A stretch of 64,000 nucleotides of DNA from Solenopsis invicta (GCF_016802725.1 NC_052673.1:14519037-14583036); one strand, 5' to 3'. Counted from the stretch's first letter, positions 45,407 to 59,953 are shown. Translations and numbers: made by a program. Notes: generated by a model not told the origin, from the letters alone.

Positions 45407-48400
45407 ACGCGATTAAAATTTTTATTAATAACATCAGGTATTATTGCTCCTTATTTAAAAAATAAATAAATTTGTTTTTTTTGCCACATATAATTTGAAA
45501 TGTAAAAGTGTCAAGTTGGTGTTTTGATATAATTTATAATAGAAGAATATAATTTTTTTGTTAGTTGAAAAGACTTGTACTATAGCCAATCATTTACATG
45601 TTTTTATATATCTATCAAATGTGAATTGTTCTCTAAATTTTAAATAAAATTTTATATTTTCGATTTGAATCAAGTGAGAGTTGTTCAAAATTAAGTATCT
45701 CTCTCTCTTTCTTCCTCCCCTCCTTCTCTTTCTCTCTCTACGTCAATCGTTTCAAAGTGGAATTCAATCGAGTTACGGTGAGTGAGTCTGAGAGGCATCG
45801 ATCGAACAGCTCGGAGAGTCGTCGGCGTTCCTGCGTGTGGTGCCGCATGGCTCGTGGCTCTCCGAAGGAGAATATGATAAAGCGAAATAGGAGGAAAAAA
45901 AATGTTTGTACCCCAACAGACACATTTATGGTCCAATCAACAGTGTATTCAGACATAGTCGCACCTTCTCGCGAAGAAACGGTACAGCCACGATGAAAAC
46001 TGTCTTTCTCTCGATACTGCGGTCTCGCCAAAGCCTTAAAAATTATATGTTTGCATTGCGAGTGCAACAAATATAACTGGTAAAATGTTCAGGATAACAA
46101 ACGCGTCCCGTGTGATCTCTCCACGATATTTCTACGCGGAAATAGTTACTCCACGTCAGAATTACATTGTCGGAATATAATATAATTGACATCGCATATT
46201 TCGATCATAGAATATAGACGTGAAGTCAATCGAGTGATCCGGAAAGATCACACGCATTAAATGCTCCGAACGTATCGATCATCGGCGACGTACACTTTTC
46301 AAAGCAGCTGTACCTGACGCGTTTTTGGTCCCTGAGATCAATGGACCGCCGTGAATGCGATACACATATTTCTACCCACGCACGCGTCGTTCTCGGATTG
46401 TCGTCGTTGCCGTCGCGATTGAAAATATTCCTCGCAAAGAATCCGTCTCTTTACTCGCGAATAAAAGTCTTGTATTTTTAGGCGGTGATTAAAGGCATAA
46501 AACTAAATAAAAATAAATAATGAAGAGTTGATGGTCGTTACAATTAAGCGTCGTAAATCAGAAATCATTCATTTTGACTGCAACATATGTATACATTTAA
46601 GAAACTAAATATATCTATTCAAGATTAAGCAGAGAAAAAAATGATATAATAAATGTTGAGTTTTTACGAAATTCTTCAATTAATTCAATTTCAGTAGGAA
46701 GCTTTATATCATTAATAAAAAAAAGAAAGAAATTTTATACAGATGTAGCTTCAGATATTAGTTTGAGAAATTTTTTTCTCATCAAAATCTTCTCATCAGA
46801 ATTTAAATCTAGATTGCGCATTAATAATTCAATTTCACGTTGGGCGTTGCGCTCAAATAAAATAGTTAAAACGCAGTAGTAAGACTGTACATAATAATAG
46901 AATGGGTTTGTCATTTTAAATCACGAAATTAGTGTCGGCGTTAAATATTGATGTGAACCACCGGTGGCAGTAAAAATTAAATATACGGCATTAAATCAAC
47001 GGAAGCGAAGAATCGTCGGTGTGCGGCGTATTAATCCTAATCTGCATTTTTATTCCCGAAACCACCCATATCGCGTCCTCCCGAGTTTCGGTGTCTCATA
47101 TAGCGATACGCCGAGGTTTTCGGCGCAGCGTCGTATTTTGAAAGCACTTTAGAACCATTTAACTGAATGCCCCGGGAGTTTATGTGGCCCTCTCGTAGCG
47201 CAGGGCTCGGTCTTTGAGACCCACTGACAAAGGGGCCACGGGACCAGGTGTCGGATTCTCCTGCACCATTACCGAACTGTATATCACTCCTCCAGTGTGC
47301 GCGACACCGGTCTGAATATCGACCCGACCGCGCAAGCGCACATATATTATGTGCCGGCTTAATTTGACTCATTAAGGCCACTTTTATGGGGATAAATTAG
47401 TTTATACATGATCGAAATCTGATTCGAGCGGCGCAGCGCGGGGGAATGCGCGGGGCGGCATCACCGTGAACGACCGTGCACGGACGGCGGCTTTTCGAGC
47501 ATCTCGATGCCTCCGGCCACTTTGCGATCTATCTATCTTGCGATCGTAAAAAGTGTAGCATGAAGCGAGATTTATTACGAACATCGTTAGTCATAGTTAG
47601 TCGTTCTTATTAATTTAATGGCGCGCGATACTATTTTTTTTTTTTTCGTTGAACGTTGTGGGAAGCTTAACGTCGTTTAACGTCGCCCGAAATACATTTC
47701 GGTCTTTATGATTTTATGATACCTTTTCAGAAAAACGGAGAGAAGCTTCGACACCTGCCCGGACTCTGTGGGTTTGGGTTTGTTGGACTCAATTTCACTC
47801 TTTTCAGAAAGTCGACAATCGAATCCACTCGAGAGCGAAAAGCGACACTTCGGCCGCATCCTCTGGAACCTTACAACGATTTAAACAACTTCGAATGCTC
47901 CACAGTATATGGAGCACAATGACGCGTCAAATCTTTTATGGATGGGTCCTTTAGTATGACGATGGAACGGGGTGTTGATCTATTCTCCCGATTTGCTCGG
48001 GCAAACGTATCCGTATTTACGAAACCGCACGCTTAAATAAGGATCAAGACCTAAAAATCGGATAAAGGTTGCGTAGCAATCTTAAAAAAATTACAAATTT
48101 ATCTCAAAAATTATTCAAGTAAAAGTATCAACATATCTTTCTTTTTACAAATTACACTGTGTGTGATTACACATAAAAAGATCTAGAAATGAGAACGATG
48201 GAACGGATAGAAAAACTTTTTAATATCTTTATTAAAAAATATTTTATGTATAATATAATTTAATAAATATAACATAATAACAGATAATTAAATTTAATTC
48301 TTTTAAGAGCATCTTTTCGATACTTTGACACAAGGATACTTTGTATGCATTTAGATATCGTGTGGAATAATAAGCTTGTAGCTTACGTACAGACAAATGC

Positions 48401-51400
48401 GAATTCTCTAAAGGAGCTGAAAATACGTACTTCGTAGCCATAAGAATTTACTTGCAAAGTCTCGGTGCTACCGGATCAGTATGTATGATCCATAAAGCAC
48501 GTACGACCTTTTACTTTCAGCCTGATCTATGCATGTATCTCCCACGCGTGGGTACACAAGCCAGACGTGTATTTCTCGACTGGGCATTCTTCGGCATCTG
48601 AATAGCTTCACGGAGGAAAATCGCCTTCGGAAGGGCCTCACGCCCTCGACAATACGGCAATCTCGAGACGATGCCTTACGAAGAGATGCGGAGAAAGAGA
48701 GAGAGAGAGAGGAAGAGAAAAGGCGGATAAAAGTAACTCAAACGATTCGTTTCACGTCTATTGTAGATCCTTCGAAAGATCAGTTTTTGAGCGAAACGCC
48801 AGAAAAGTGGCCCCCTTTTTCGCAGCTAGGCATTCGCATAATTGCGATTTAAGAGGCACGGAACAGCTGCGACGGCCCGACAATGGCGCAGCCACTCGAA
48901 ACGGACAATCGAACAATTTGGACTCTACTGTTGTGTAGTAAAAATCGCGCGAAAGATTTTCCAGACGAAATGACGACCGCCCTGAAGTCGGGAGATTTAT
49001 GAGCTACTAACAAACATGACTTTTCCACCTTCCGTAAACTTGAATTTTAATACGACTAATTATTTTCACGAATCTACAAATATTTAATGTTCAATTGAAA
49101 ATAAACTTTATCTTCTTTCGATAAAAAAACGATAAAAAAAACTATTGAAATTTTTATCTTAGATAATACATATTTTTTTACATATTTTTCTATATTTGAT
49201 ATCTATGCCTGCATTCTATATATTTATTTAAAAATAAAATATTTTTCAGGTAAAAACCTTTTTTTCAAGGTAAGGTATCGGCTAAGTACAATACATTATG
49301 ATCAAAATTCATTGTAGAATTATATTCGATTAATGTGATGTAAAATATTTTGAGTTCTCATTACGGCAAATTATCTTTTCTTACTTTTGTTCTTACTCGG
49401 TCCCTAATGATCAGCTACAGAGAGATAAATAAGACACGAATCTCGACACTTCTTCTATTTAATCCAACTGTATTATTTCACAGAGAGTTGAGGACGCGAT
49501 TCACCACGCACTCACGAACCATCTAGTTAATTAAGAAGACAGCTGGTTTATTAAGACATACCTAACTGCGTTTGTCTCTCATTTTCGTTGCATCCTTCAT
49601 TTCCCTTCGTTTGCTACCCTCTTTCGTGCAAATGATGAGCGTGACAGAGAACGAAAAAAATTGGCAGACGTTAAACGCAAATGTGACATAAATGACAACA
49701 CGAATAAGAAAATAACCAATTGTAGATATTTTGTGTGATATACACAAGCTTAGTTATGCAAGTTTTAGTCATGTATAGCGAAGAAAGTTGAAAAGAATTG
49801 AAAGAGATGAAAGTGGCTCCTAAACATCATTCATTATTAAAGACGTGAAACATTTAAAAAAAATTATAACAAATCAATCTTCATTTTTTTCTCAATTAAA
49901 AAAAAACGGAGGTACATTTTATTTTTCAAACTATTTAATATTATATTTATCAATGCGCTACTGAAATATTGTACGCTCGTAAGAATGAGTTGCGCTATAA
50001 AATTTATGAATAGGAATAGATCAAAGATGCCATTTTTCGGTTTGGTGCATTATTATTCCGAACTCTACATGATCTTACTTTTGAAAAAAGACGCTCGAAT
50101 CGTCAAGCGAACAATAAAATTTCTTCCATCCGCAAACAATCGGGCACTGGAACAAATCCGGATTAAGACCAAGCAAGGAACATAACCATCGAATTTCTTT
50201 TTTTTTTTTCTTTATCGTCATGTGTTCCACGCGAGTCCCGTTCCTACGAAAGACTGGAGACTCGGTCGCGTCATCACACGCTCAAAAGCCCACCTAGTCA
50301 ATTAAGACGACAGGCCACGGTGTGCTTCTTTTTCACGCTCCCTCGGTCGCGCACGTCCGCGACGCGGGAACGAATTGGTTCGCGCGAGAAGACACGAGAA
50401 AGATGAAGTAGACGCTTAGGAATACCACCTAACGCCAAACACGATGTCGGCGGATGACCTAGCTCGCGCGGATCCCCGCGGCTCGAGGCAGCATCCAGCG
50501 AGATGACGTATGGCGGACCACGGTGGCTTCTATTTTCGGTGGCGTTTAGGAGCCGACGGCTCTCTCGACATGTGCTCGATATTTAGACACTCGTCGTCTC
50601 CATTCGCGACCACCGCCGCCGCCGCCGCTGCTGCTGCTGCTGCTGCTGCCGCGTTCCCTCGGATTTCCCCCGCGCGATACCCTCGACGACGATCCTGCTC
50701 GCTCCTACGCGCGTGTCCGCCTCCGTGCGGGCCGTTTCTCCTTTCACGCCGAGTATTTAGTCCCATGCCGTTATAAATTACGTATCATTCGCTCTCCGAA
50801 CTGACACCGCGGCACGCGCTCACGGAATGCGAGTACTGGCTGCGCGTCCTCTCTCGTATGCTTCTCTTCTTCTTGTTTTCCTCCTCCTCCTCCTCCTCTT
50901 TGCGCGCTGTCTCGCACGCTGTCTGTTCCGTCGCTTTAGCGCTTTTTCTGGGGTCAGCACACTTACGATGAGGTCGTCTTTATCTTCATTAATATCCAGG
51001 GCGTTTCGGGCTCATTCTCCCAGTCAAAAAGGTCCACGTGAAATGACGATTGCCTCCAAGCACCAATAATCACGGAGCCCTTTAAGTTTCAATTTTGTAC
51101 CGCAAGATTTCCTATGAATTTCTCTTGTACGTTTTGCAGATGAATCATAATTTTTTTTTTGCAAATTATTGGATAAATCATTGTGAAGTTCGATATTGTC
51201 TGTCTATAATATAACACTTGATGCATTATGTGAATTTTGATTATGCGAACTTTTTAGCGTTTCGGCTGAATTTTTAGTAGAATTTTATTTCGTTAAATGG
51301 ATTCGGTGGAGGGATACGTTGCAGAACGGTCTAATCTTAAACACATGTTTCGTGTAATGATTCCTGGAAGTGTGTTTCGCGGTGCGTTTACATCTTTAGT

Positions 51401-51574
51401 TTACGATTCTTTCGGATTGTTATAGGACCGGCGTTCCGCAATTTTAACCGCAAATAAAGATTCGCGTCGAAAGGAACGGATGAACAATTAGTGGTTCAGA
51501 ACTATTAATAGAAATAACGATTTCTCCCTTTTACAGCTGAGCAATGAATGCATAATATATTAAAATTGTTCCAT
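45405..51574. other. Upstream spacer
   Basis: No gene recognised. Balanced islands at about 47.1-47.5 kb and 50.2-50.9 kb, the second with the (CCG)n-(CTG)n tract. Otherwise A+T-rich. Confidence 0.65.
50611..50650. repeat. (CCG)n-(CTG)n trinucleotide tract
   Basis: CCG units pass into CTG units. It yields an Ala run in one frame, but no surrounding conserved protein is seen. Confidence 0.9.
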
Positions 51575-51768
51575 TAAATTTATTTCATATTACATGTAAA
51601 ACGAGAATCTCAAAAGTTTTCAAATTAAACATTAAAATAATCACAAACATATTTCGAAACATTTTTATTTTTTGCAATCTGCTGAAATTTTCTAGGTTTG
51701 TTTTAATGTTTAATTTAAAAACTTTTAAAATTCTTATTTTGCAAGTAACGTAAAATAAAATTTATATA
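51575..51768. mobile_element. Inverted-repeat element, arms about 65-75 bp
   Basis: The left arm 51575-51640 and right arm about 51695-51768 are inverted copies. aaattaaacattaaaa is shared exactly and the remainder (tgtaaaacgagaatctcaaaag against the complement of ctttt...gcaagta) matches imperfectly. The loop is about 55 bases. No coding potential. A decayed MITE is the simplest reading. Confidence 0.5.
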
Positions 51769-51908
51769 TCCTGCGATACTTTTCAAATATAAAAATTCGT
51801 AAAGCACAGAATCCACGATTCTGGTGCATTTTTCCAGTTTAGATCTCAGAAAGTTTTCAATGAGGAATTTTATTAGTAATTTTAACCGAGATGGTGTTAA
51901 AAGTAAAA

Positions 51909-51931
51909 AAATAAATAAATAAATAAATAAA
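51909..51931. repeat. (AAAT)n microsatellite
   Basis: Five to six AAAT units. Confidence 0.9.
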
Positions 51932-52505
51932 ACGACATGAGCGTAATGCAGCGTGTGAGCAACGGGATATCAAATCTGCTCGCGCACCACGTCGGTGGCA
52001 GCGCCGCTAATAGACCGAAAGATTCTCATCAGTTAGCTTCTCCTGGCTACTACTGGTTGACGCGCGAGCATGACGCGAACGTGGCGCGGGAGGGTGAGCA
52101 GGGAGGAGAGAGAAGGGTCGGTGGAAAAAATATATGTTCTCGTTGCTGAGATGCCAGGCGCGAGACGCATACCTCTTAATTGGAACGCTTTGCTGCGTCT
52201 AAGCGATTTGGGGTGAATTTCCGAGGAAATGGGCGTTTAAGCGAGGACCTAGGACCATTTACAAGCACGGACGTTCTATCAAGTATTACGACGACGCTCG
52301 AGATATCCGAGATCGGCCGAAATCCGGCGTACCGAGTCTCGGGAATTCCACCGTGAATCGTTCGTTTTCATAATGCCGCAACGAGAGACGTACTCTGCGA
52401 ACTCGCGTTTTCATTAATCAGTTTGCCAACGAAATCGCCTCCGATTTTCCAAAATAATATCCAATTATTTTCATGTTTAAGCTACACTAACGAAATAATT
52501 CATGT

Positions 52506-52720
52506 TACACTGCTAAAAATCGGCAGCGGAATTTAATGTAATGGTAACTGAAGCAAATTTGAAACAGGCACATCAATAACATTTAATATACATTTAATGT
52601 ATATTTAATGTTGTCAAAGGTGCATTGAATTTCACGCACATGACTTTCAATTACAGATATATTGAATTTAATGTGTAACTTAAAAATACATTGAATTTTA
52701 TGACATTTTTAACAGTGTAT
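52506..52720. mobile_element. MITE with tacactg(c/t)taaaaat ends
   Basis: The 215-bp block starts tacactgctaaaaat and ends with the complement of tacactgttaaaaat. Matches continue inward to (a/g)atttaatgta. The interior contains repeated attgaattt and acatttaatgta words. It has no reading frame. The terminal motif is that of a non-autonomous cut-and-paste element; the superfamily cannot be set because no clear target duplication is visible. Confidence 0.6.
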
Positions 52721-53130
52721 AGTTATTACTTGAATATGACGTTGAAATCTTAATATGTGCATATGACTCTTTCGCTCAATTGGCTATCCACGCCATCGAG
52801 TGAGATGACGCGGGCTATAACGTAACATCCGCGTTTCATTTTCCACTCATTATTAACAGCGGTCGAAGAGTCGCATGAAAACTGCGCGAGGAAGCGCTCG
52901 CGGTCTACAATGTCCGTCGCTTTAATGGATCCTCCGCGGGAACGACGAGACGCGAGAAGGAGCGAGAAGGAGCGCGCGAGACGTAAAAAAAGGGGGAGGG
53001 AGGAGAGGTCTTTTAACAACCAGACTCATTAGGACCGTGCTGTTCGCTTTTTACAACGGGACATTTGTAAGCAATACAGACTTCAAAAAACAAACGCTCC
53101 TGTCGCAACGCCGTTGCCGCGCGGCTGCTG

Positions 53131-53160
53131 GCTGCGCCGCGCCGCGCCGCGCCGTCGCGC
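53131..53160. repeat. (GCCGC)n short tandem repeat
   Basis: Four to five gccgc units in a C+G-rich island between A+T-rich stretches. Confidence 0.85.
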
Positions 53161-55312
53161 TCGCGGATTGCTCTCTTTTCGCCATTCGCCGTTCCCTCCG
53201 TACGTTCCTCCCCGCTCGCTCCGCATTCTTTTTATTTCGTGCCCGGTCCGTGGTTAAGGGTGTCTGGCAGAATTTAAATTGCGAAACGAGTGTCGGACGG
53301 TCCGCGAGAAAACCAGAAGTCTCCGCCCGAGCGCAACGCTCTCTTTCTCTCTCTCTCTCTCGTTCTCGTTTCCTCTCTTCTTTTCACGACAGCTCCTTGC
53401 TCGTTTATTCGCGCATCACCTTCGCCTCGTGCGTTCGTCTTCGGCCGCATAATTTTTTGTCACCGCACGATCATTAAGATATCGGCGATTATGATGCTGT
53501 CGCTTTGGTCCTGGCCCGCCCGTCGGTTAATCGCGCGGCAGTTTATATCGCCGAGCTGATTCTCGCTGTAAGCGCCGGGACCTGACGAAGTCATAACGCT
53601 GAAATATCGAAACTTACTGTCGCGGGGCAAGATAAACGACCGATAGCGACGATTCGTACTGACGGGCTAACCGACCGAGTGCTTCAGTTTATATACATAA
53701 TCAATTCGCATTGCTCGCACTCGTTTCCATAAACGATCTTATTCTTATAGTCTAACTTTAGGGTTTAACGACTCATATTGATTTATGATACTGCATTGCA
53801 TAATCGCGATAACCAATATATCACGCGTTTTATGTGAAACGAATCGACATTACGACAATTGTATAAAGGAGCATCTCCTATTCTTCTAAATAATATTACG
53901 CAGATTTTATGTCATTATAAAAATCAATTATAAATTTGTTGTTTGCAAAGTTTATTAGAAAAAAAAAAACAACTTAATTACTATAACGACACAAAACAAA
54001 GATTGACGATTCACTGCAAGATGCAGTCGTGAAATTAAGGAAAGGAAGTGGGGATAAGGAGACGAAGGGAAAATAATCTCGCGCCGGCACGTTCGAGCTC
54101 GGCCGGTCGTCTATAATTAAGAGGAAAATAACGAGGGACTTGTCGAACACCAGTATAATCATTACGAATGCACGCGAAACACCGAAACACATGTTCCCTT
54201 CCGAGCAACACTTCCCGTCGTTAAACGGCGGCGTAACTCTACTCGCGTTTATGCGGAGATACGCTTGTGCCCTACCATCGCCCAGCCCTTTTCTTCACCT
54301 ACTCGTCTCTGCCTACGACCAGGGAAAATTAGCGGAAGAGGTGACGACTTTTAATTAACGTTTAGCTTAATTGAGACATCTGGGGCTGACGCGAGGTCTG
54401 CCGCAAAAAGTATTGAGAAATAATATTATTGGACGACTTCTCTAACTTCAGAAACATGAGACTCTTCGCTTTAATGAAAATCAATTTAAAACCACTGCAA
54501 ATTTTTATAATTTTACGCTTTAACATTCATTTTGCTTTTATTGGCCACAATTATTTTCAGATTCATAATTCACACGTAAAGATCCGTTTTTTACTTTGCG
54601 CTTAATTATACTATTAAAATTATATATCGGAGGCGCCGTGTCATATATCACATCTTATTCACAATTAGTGGAATTTTGTTCATTGCTTCGCGAATGGAGC
54701 GGCGGAGAGAAACTTCGACAAAGAATAGCATGCGAGTGTCGGTGACGCGAAAAAAAAGGATGCTAACGAGACTACGAAGACACGCAGCGAACATTCATCT
54801 CGAAAACGCCTCGGCTAAACATAGTCGACGGGGCGAGCCGGGGGATGCGTTTTACGAGCTGTGTACGCGAGAATATCGATAGGAGAACAAGGGATACTCT
54901 TTGAAGAGTCCTGGGAAAGAATGTACGTTCTCACACGCGCGCGAGCATGACACGAGGCGCGATTCCAGACTGTCTCCGCGGCGTGAAATCGGGAAAGTGG
55001 TCCGCAAGGTTCGTCGTCGTGTCTCTTTGGAAATGTCTTATGCGCTAATTGCATCTTCTCGCCGCAATTTGCGAGACGACTGCCAAATGCGGATCATAAA
55101 ATAAAATGGGACACAACTTAATTGCTCATGCGCGCATCTGTACAAATATGTTTGTTAATTCGGTCATTAGCGTTGCATAATTGCTCAGCGAGCGATTAAT
55201 ATGTATCACATCTGTCTCGTCGTATTCTTTTTGCTCTCAGATCTTTCATTTCTTTCAGCCTCCGCGCTTTCTCCAGTGAAATTTTTATACTCATTATATC
55301 ATATATAGGGTG

Positions 55313-55520
55313 TCCGGTAATAAGTTTGTCATCTCTCGTGAGCAGGTGGATCGTGTTAAACTAAGCAGAAAAGCTGGTTCTTGGTCATTTTGTAAATTTC
55401 AAAATAATTAATGCAAAATTAATTAAAAAAGATTCGATTTTACAAACAGCATTGGCTATGCAAGTGCGGCACATGACTATAATTGTGCCATTAGTAGATC
55501 ACGCGCCTCCAAACATCTTG
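55313..55520. mobile_element. Possible insect repeat starting with a gggtgtcc motif
   Basis: atagggtgtccggtaataag opens a stretch that resembles the starts of dispersed repeats seen in many insect genomes. A second gggtgtc start occurs at about 60496. The right end is not defined, and the two copies share little beyond the opening motif. Confidence 0.25.
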
Positions 55521-58500
55521 TTCCTAATAATTATGAACGCTGAGTCTATTTCTTGTTGCCGAATCTCGCACATTGATTCACGAATCTTTGTTAATTAATT
55601 TCTTATTCATTATTGAGAAACTCGTAAAATGATAAAGGATCTTTTTTATTTAAATAATACATTTTTTTATTTAATTTAAGCTTGAGAAAGATGTGATTAT
55701 TAACTGATAACTTTGTGTATAGATAATGTACTTCTTTCCTTTACATCCCTGGTAGAAGTGTATGCAGCTTTCCTATACACCCATCCAGTCTTAGTATTAC
55801 TTAGTATAACAATACATTATTATTACTATCTTAATTGTTATTACTCTTAGTTTTCTAAAATTAGTTTTTGTGTACAGCTTACTTCTTTTTATCATGATAT
55901 TTGTAATTGCTGTTATTTTACTAATACATTTTTGAAATGTGTTTCGAGAGTCGAGATAAAATTCCATCCCCATTTCCAACGTTAATGGATTGAGAATTAA
56001 TTTATGTTCCGGATTATGTTTCGGTTTCGTTTCAAAGTTAAGGGCTTTGATAATAAAACTCAAGGAAAAGGCGGCGTAAATATCGGTAATCTTCCGAAAC
56101 ATCAAAGCGATCTAACAGCAGGATAATTTTCACGACGTTTTACCGCTACGGTAAAATTGCCTTATGCCTAACGTTTGAATGGGAGACACGCAAGACTCAA
56201 TCTAAACACGCGATAAATCCTTGACACACCGGCCTAAAAAGCGCCGAAAAGTGACGAAACCTTTTTACGTCGGGCGGAAGCGGCCGCTAAGTGGTGGCAC
56301 GGTGAAGCGAAAACGCGCGATCCCATTAAAGCGGAGGATGCGTGCGAGGAGCGCACTCGCTCCACAAGAGATATTAATGATTTCCCAAAGCTCTCAACTC
56401 GTGTGAAAACTCCGATGAGGCCGTGATCCCTCGTTACGATGGTTCGAGGGGCGATCTCGCAGGCGCGTGAAGTTCGAGAGGCGCTCCTTAAGGGCTATTA
56501 CCGACAAGTGCGAATGGCTACTTATGAAGGCTGGCTATACTTATCCTTGACGAGCAAGAGAATTTCAGTTCGGTATGCCTTCTGAAGCGCCGCGAATGCA
56601 ACTCAACACGTGCCGCTGCCGGCTATTATTCTCGGCACCGTCTGCTTCGCTATCAATTCTTCAGGGATCACCTATTTTCAATATATTTGCAAATAAAACG
56701 GTAAATTATTATACTTATTAATTCAATCAGGCTTTTAATAAATAAAATTAGATTATAGATCAATAATTAATTTTTTTTTTAAGCGATAGAATAAATATCA
56801 ATAAACATCGTGTCACTGGAAATTATTGTTCTATTACTCTATTTACAGTATTATTCTTTTCATTCTAATTATCTTACTCGTTGACAATAAAGCTGTTGTA
56901 TCGCACGTTAATTCCGAAGGAGCCGTTCGGGAGAACAGCGGAGAGGAAGTTATCGTCGGCGCGGCGTTTTTAAGACCGGAAGCCCGCGAACGAAACAAAT
57001 GGACTATCGAGGCACCGCAAAACCCGAAAGGCGGATAGGAAGAGGCGGGGAGGAGACCGGTTAAGGGCTAACAAGTATATAACTACCGATATACGGCGCC
57101 TCTCGTGACTCTCTAACTAGCCACGCATGGCGAGCACGTGTGGAGGTGTCGACTGCGCCAGAGGCGCAAAGACCCTTATCCTCGGCCGTGACCCTTCCCG
57201 TCCTTCTACTTCCCCACCCCCTTCGCGACGCTCCATTTCACGCCGGACGAAATCGGAGCGAAAATATTTGGGCCCTACGTAATTGGCCCGCGACAACGGG
57301 TGACTTGGAACCACGCGCGCTCATACGTATCCCGCCGTATCCCCCGTTTTTAATCCATCCGATCGAATAAATCGATCGCTCGGAACGCACTTCCATTTCG
57401 CGAGGTATATGAAACGCGAACGTTATTGGAAATTATTATTCTATTAACGGGCACACTCTTTTCATTTTACTTTTTAATTACCTTGCTCGATGACAGAAGT
57501 CGTTGCGTCGTAAATTAATTTCTCTTTACGAGGGAATTATCGGAAACTTGGTATTAAATTTGAAGAAGGAAATTTTTCTCCTTTAATTTCTATAACAGGT
57601 ACGAATGCCATTTATTGAAGAGGAAAGAGGCAAACTGCGTGTGCCATAATAAAATACTAATTTCATCGATTTGAGAATATTCTTAGATAACAAATCAGTT
57701 GCCGTGTGACAGTAAAAACTCGCCTACAAGACGAAAAGTATCCTAATGTGACGTTAATTTAAATGCAGATAAAGTATAGTGACATATAATAAATAAACGG
57801 CTCAGCCGACGAGTATAGTAATTCGATATTTCAATCTTTGATAGCGCTCGCGAAACAGCAGTCCGCTGCGAAGCAATCTCACTTCGAAAGTCGCAGCGTC
57901 TTAAGGCAGTTACTCGGGGATTTCGCGAAAGTCTTTGAAGTTTCGGCACGACCGGCAGCGGTTTTCCTCGGGGGCATTCTAATTTTACGAGCCGACGGCG
58001 ATGAAATTGGTCGGCTCGACGGCGCGCTGGCTATCGAGCCGTTGGTCAACTGTCGAGCCGGCGGGGGATGAACCGCCGCGCGTAAGCCGCTTAGAGGGGA
58101 GAGTGGATAAAATGAAATTTAATTAACTGAAACAACGCGAAATTATCGGACATTACGCGCTATCCGTTCGACGCGCTTCGTTTACCGCCACTCACGTTCG
58201 CACGTGGTGTAAATCTGTCCGCTGTACACCGGTATAAATAAACAATTATTTTTATACGCTGTCGAATGGGGTCGTCGATCTGCAGAGATAATTATGTGCC
58301 ATAATCAAAGACACAGATAATAAAGCCAATTAATATTTAAGACTAATTTTCGTAATAAATGTAATCTTCCTTCGATTTAAGAGAAATTTTTATAATGAAT
58401 GTGATCTTCCGTCGATGGTGAATCTCCTAAATGCTAGACAATTCGACGTCATTTTTGTAATATTATGCGAATTCCATCTAATTGCATTGAATCTTGTATT

Positions 58501-59923
58501 TTAATAAAAAGAGACACGGTGTGATTAAAAATGTTTTCGTTCTTTCATATTTCTTTTGATTTCCTCAAATCACATATTGATAATTGCGAGTAATTTTAAT
58601 TAATGGTCAGCCGAATGATTCTTAAATCTCGTACACTCCTTTCGTAATCATTAATGTCACGTAACGTACATCTATGCGATATAGCAGAAATGGAGGGTAG
58701 GGAGCGAGCGGAGTGCGTTAACAGGAGGGAGAGTTGTTCGTCGAACAAGAGATGCATCGCGGAGGGAAAGAGCGAGAGAAAGAGATAGAGGAAGGATGGG
58801 ACAGTGGAGGGTCGCGAGAGAGAGGAGGGAGATCGGAGGGAGGATTGGATGGGACGTGCAGGTTCGCCAATATACAAAGGGGAGCTCGGAGATTACGATC
58901 TTCCATTCGTTCGCTCGTTCCAATTATTTTGTCCAATTAAAATATCGATTTTCTCCCCCATCGCCGCGACTCTCGCGGGTTCGCCTTTTGCAGTGTCGCT
59001 CACTCCCCCTCTCTCCTTCCGTCCTTTCCTCCCAGGCCACCCTCCATACGGTAACATCGACCGTGCCCAACCCCGTGATTCTTCCCCTTCTCATCCTCGC
59101 CTATCCTGTTATATAGGCACCGCTTTCTCTCCATCGCTCTTTCTTTCCATCTCTTTTTCCCTCTGTTGGTTCCTCTCTTTTTCCTTCTCACCCCTCCACC
59201 CCCCCCTCTCTCTCTGTCTCTGTCTCCACCTACGCTATTCCGGCTTCAATATTCAATTATTGGCTACGCGAATGCTCGTGGACCACTCGCAAAAAGTGGA
59301 AAACGAAGTCGCTTACGACGGTTTCTGCGTGCACACAAACGGGTGCGTGTTTCACTGCCCTCCTGCGTCTGACTATACGACTATACAAAAGGAGGGAAAT
59401 AGAGGAATAGAGAGGGAGAGAATAGGAAAGAGCATGTCAGGTAGGAGGGTGAGACGGCGTGCTTCCTGGCAGAAATCTGAAACAAACGAGCAACGTTCCG
59501 TCCGTCGTGGCTTTCCGTGCAAATGCGATCGTGCGCCGGGTTCGCGGAATGGGCATGGTACACGCTGTGACACGCAATGCTTCAAAGAGCCCAATCGAAT
59601 CGAAGGTACTTAAATTGAAACGCGACAAGCGCGGAATGCGCGCCCGCGAGCAACAAACTCGCGAAATTACGAGATGCAATCTTTCTGATAAATCTGAACT
59701 ATAACTTGAAGATGTATGTTATATAGGTAAACGAGGCTTGCAGTACGCATTTATCAAATAATGTTTCAATAACACAACATTTAATATCAATGAAACAATT
59801 ATATACAACTAAATATAGAGTGAATTAAAATATAATTAATTATTACGACAGCAAAAAAATATAGATAATAGAATATTTATTCAGTTATTAGTGAAATACT
59901 TTTGTTGTAGCTGACTTCATCTT

Positions 59924-59953
59924 GGATATGCACGAATGGGATATGCACGAATG
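59924..59953. repeat. Perfect 15-bp tandem duplication
   Basis: ggatatgcacgaatg occurs twice without spacer or mismatch. Non-coding surroundings. Confidence 0.85.

Noticed and set aside
50510..50776. Poly-Ala open frames on both strands
   Set aside because: Both derive from the same (CCG)n-(CTG)n tract; the flanking residues are not conserved-looking.
55797..56105. Open frame of 102 codons on the minus strand as a transposon remnant
   Set aside because: The composition is protein-like, but I could not recognise any transposase or reverse-transcriptase motif.
57838..58071. Open frame of 77 codons in a CpG-rich patch
   Set aside because: It contains small inverted repeats of gagccg/cggctc and no known domain; a shared insect protein is not apparent.
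58804..59613. Open frame of 269 codons on the plus strand
   Set aside because: Length comes from purine- and pyrimidine-rich stretches that lack stops. The product is low-complexity and matches no family I know.
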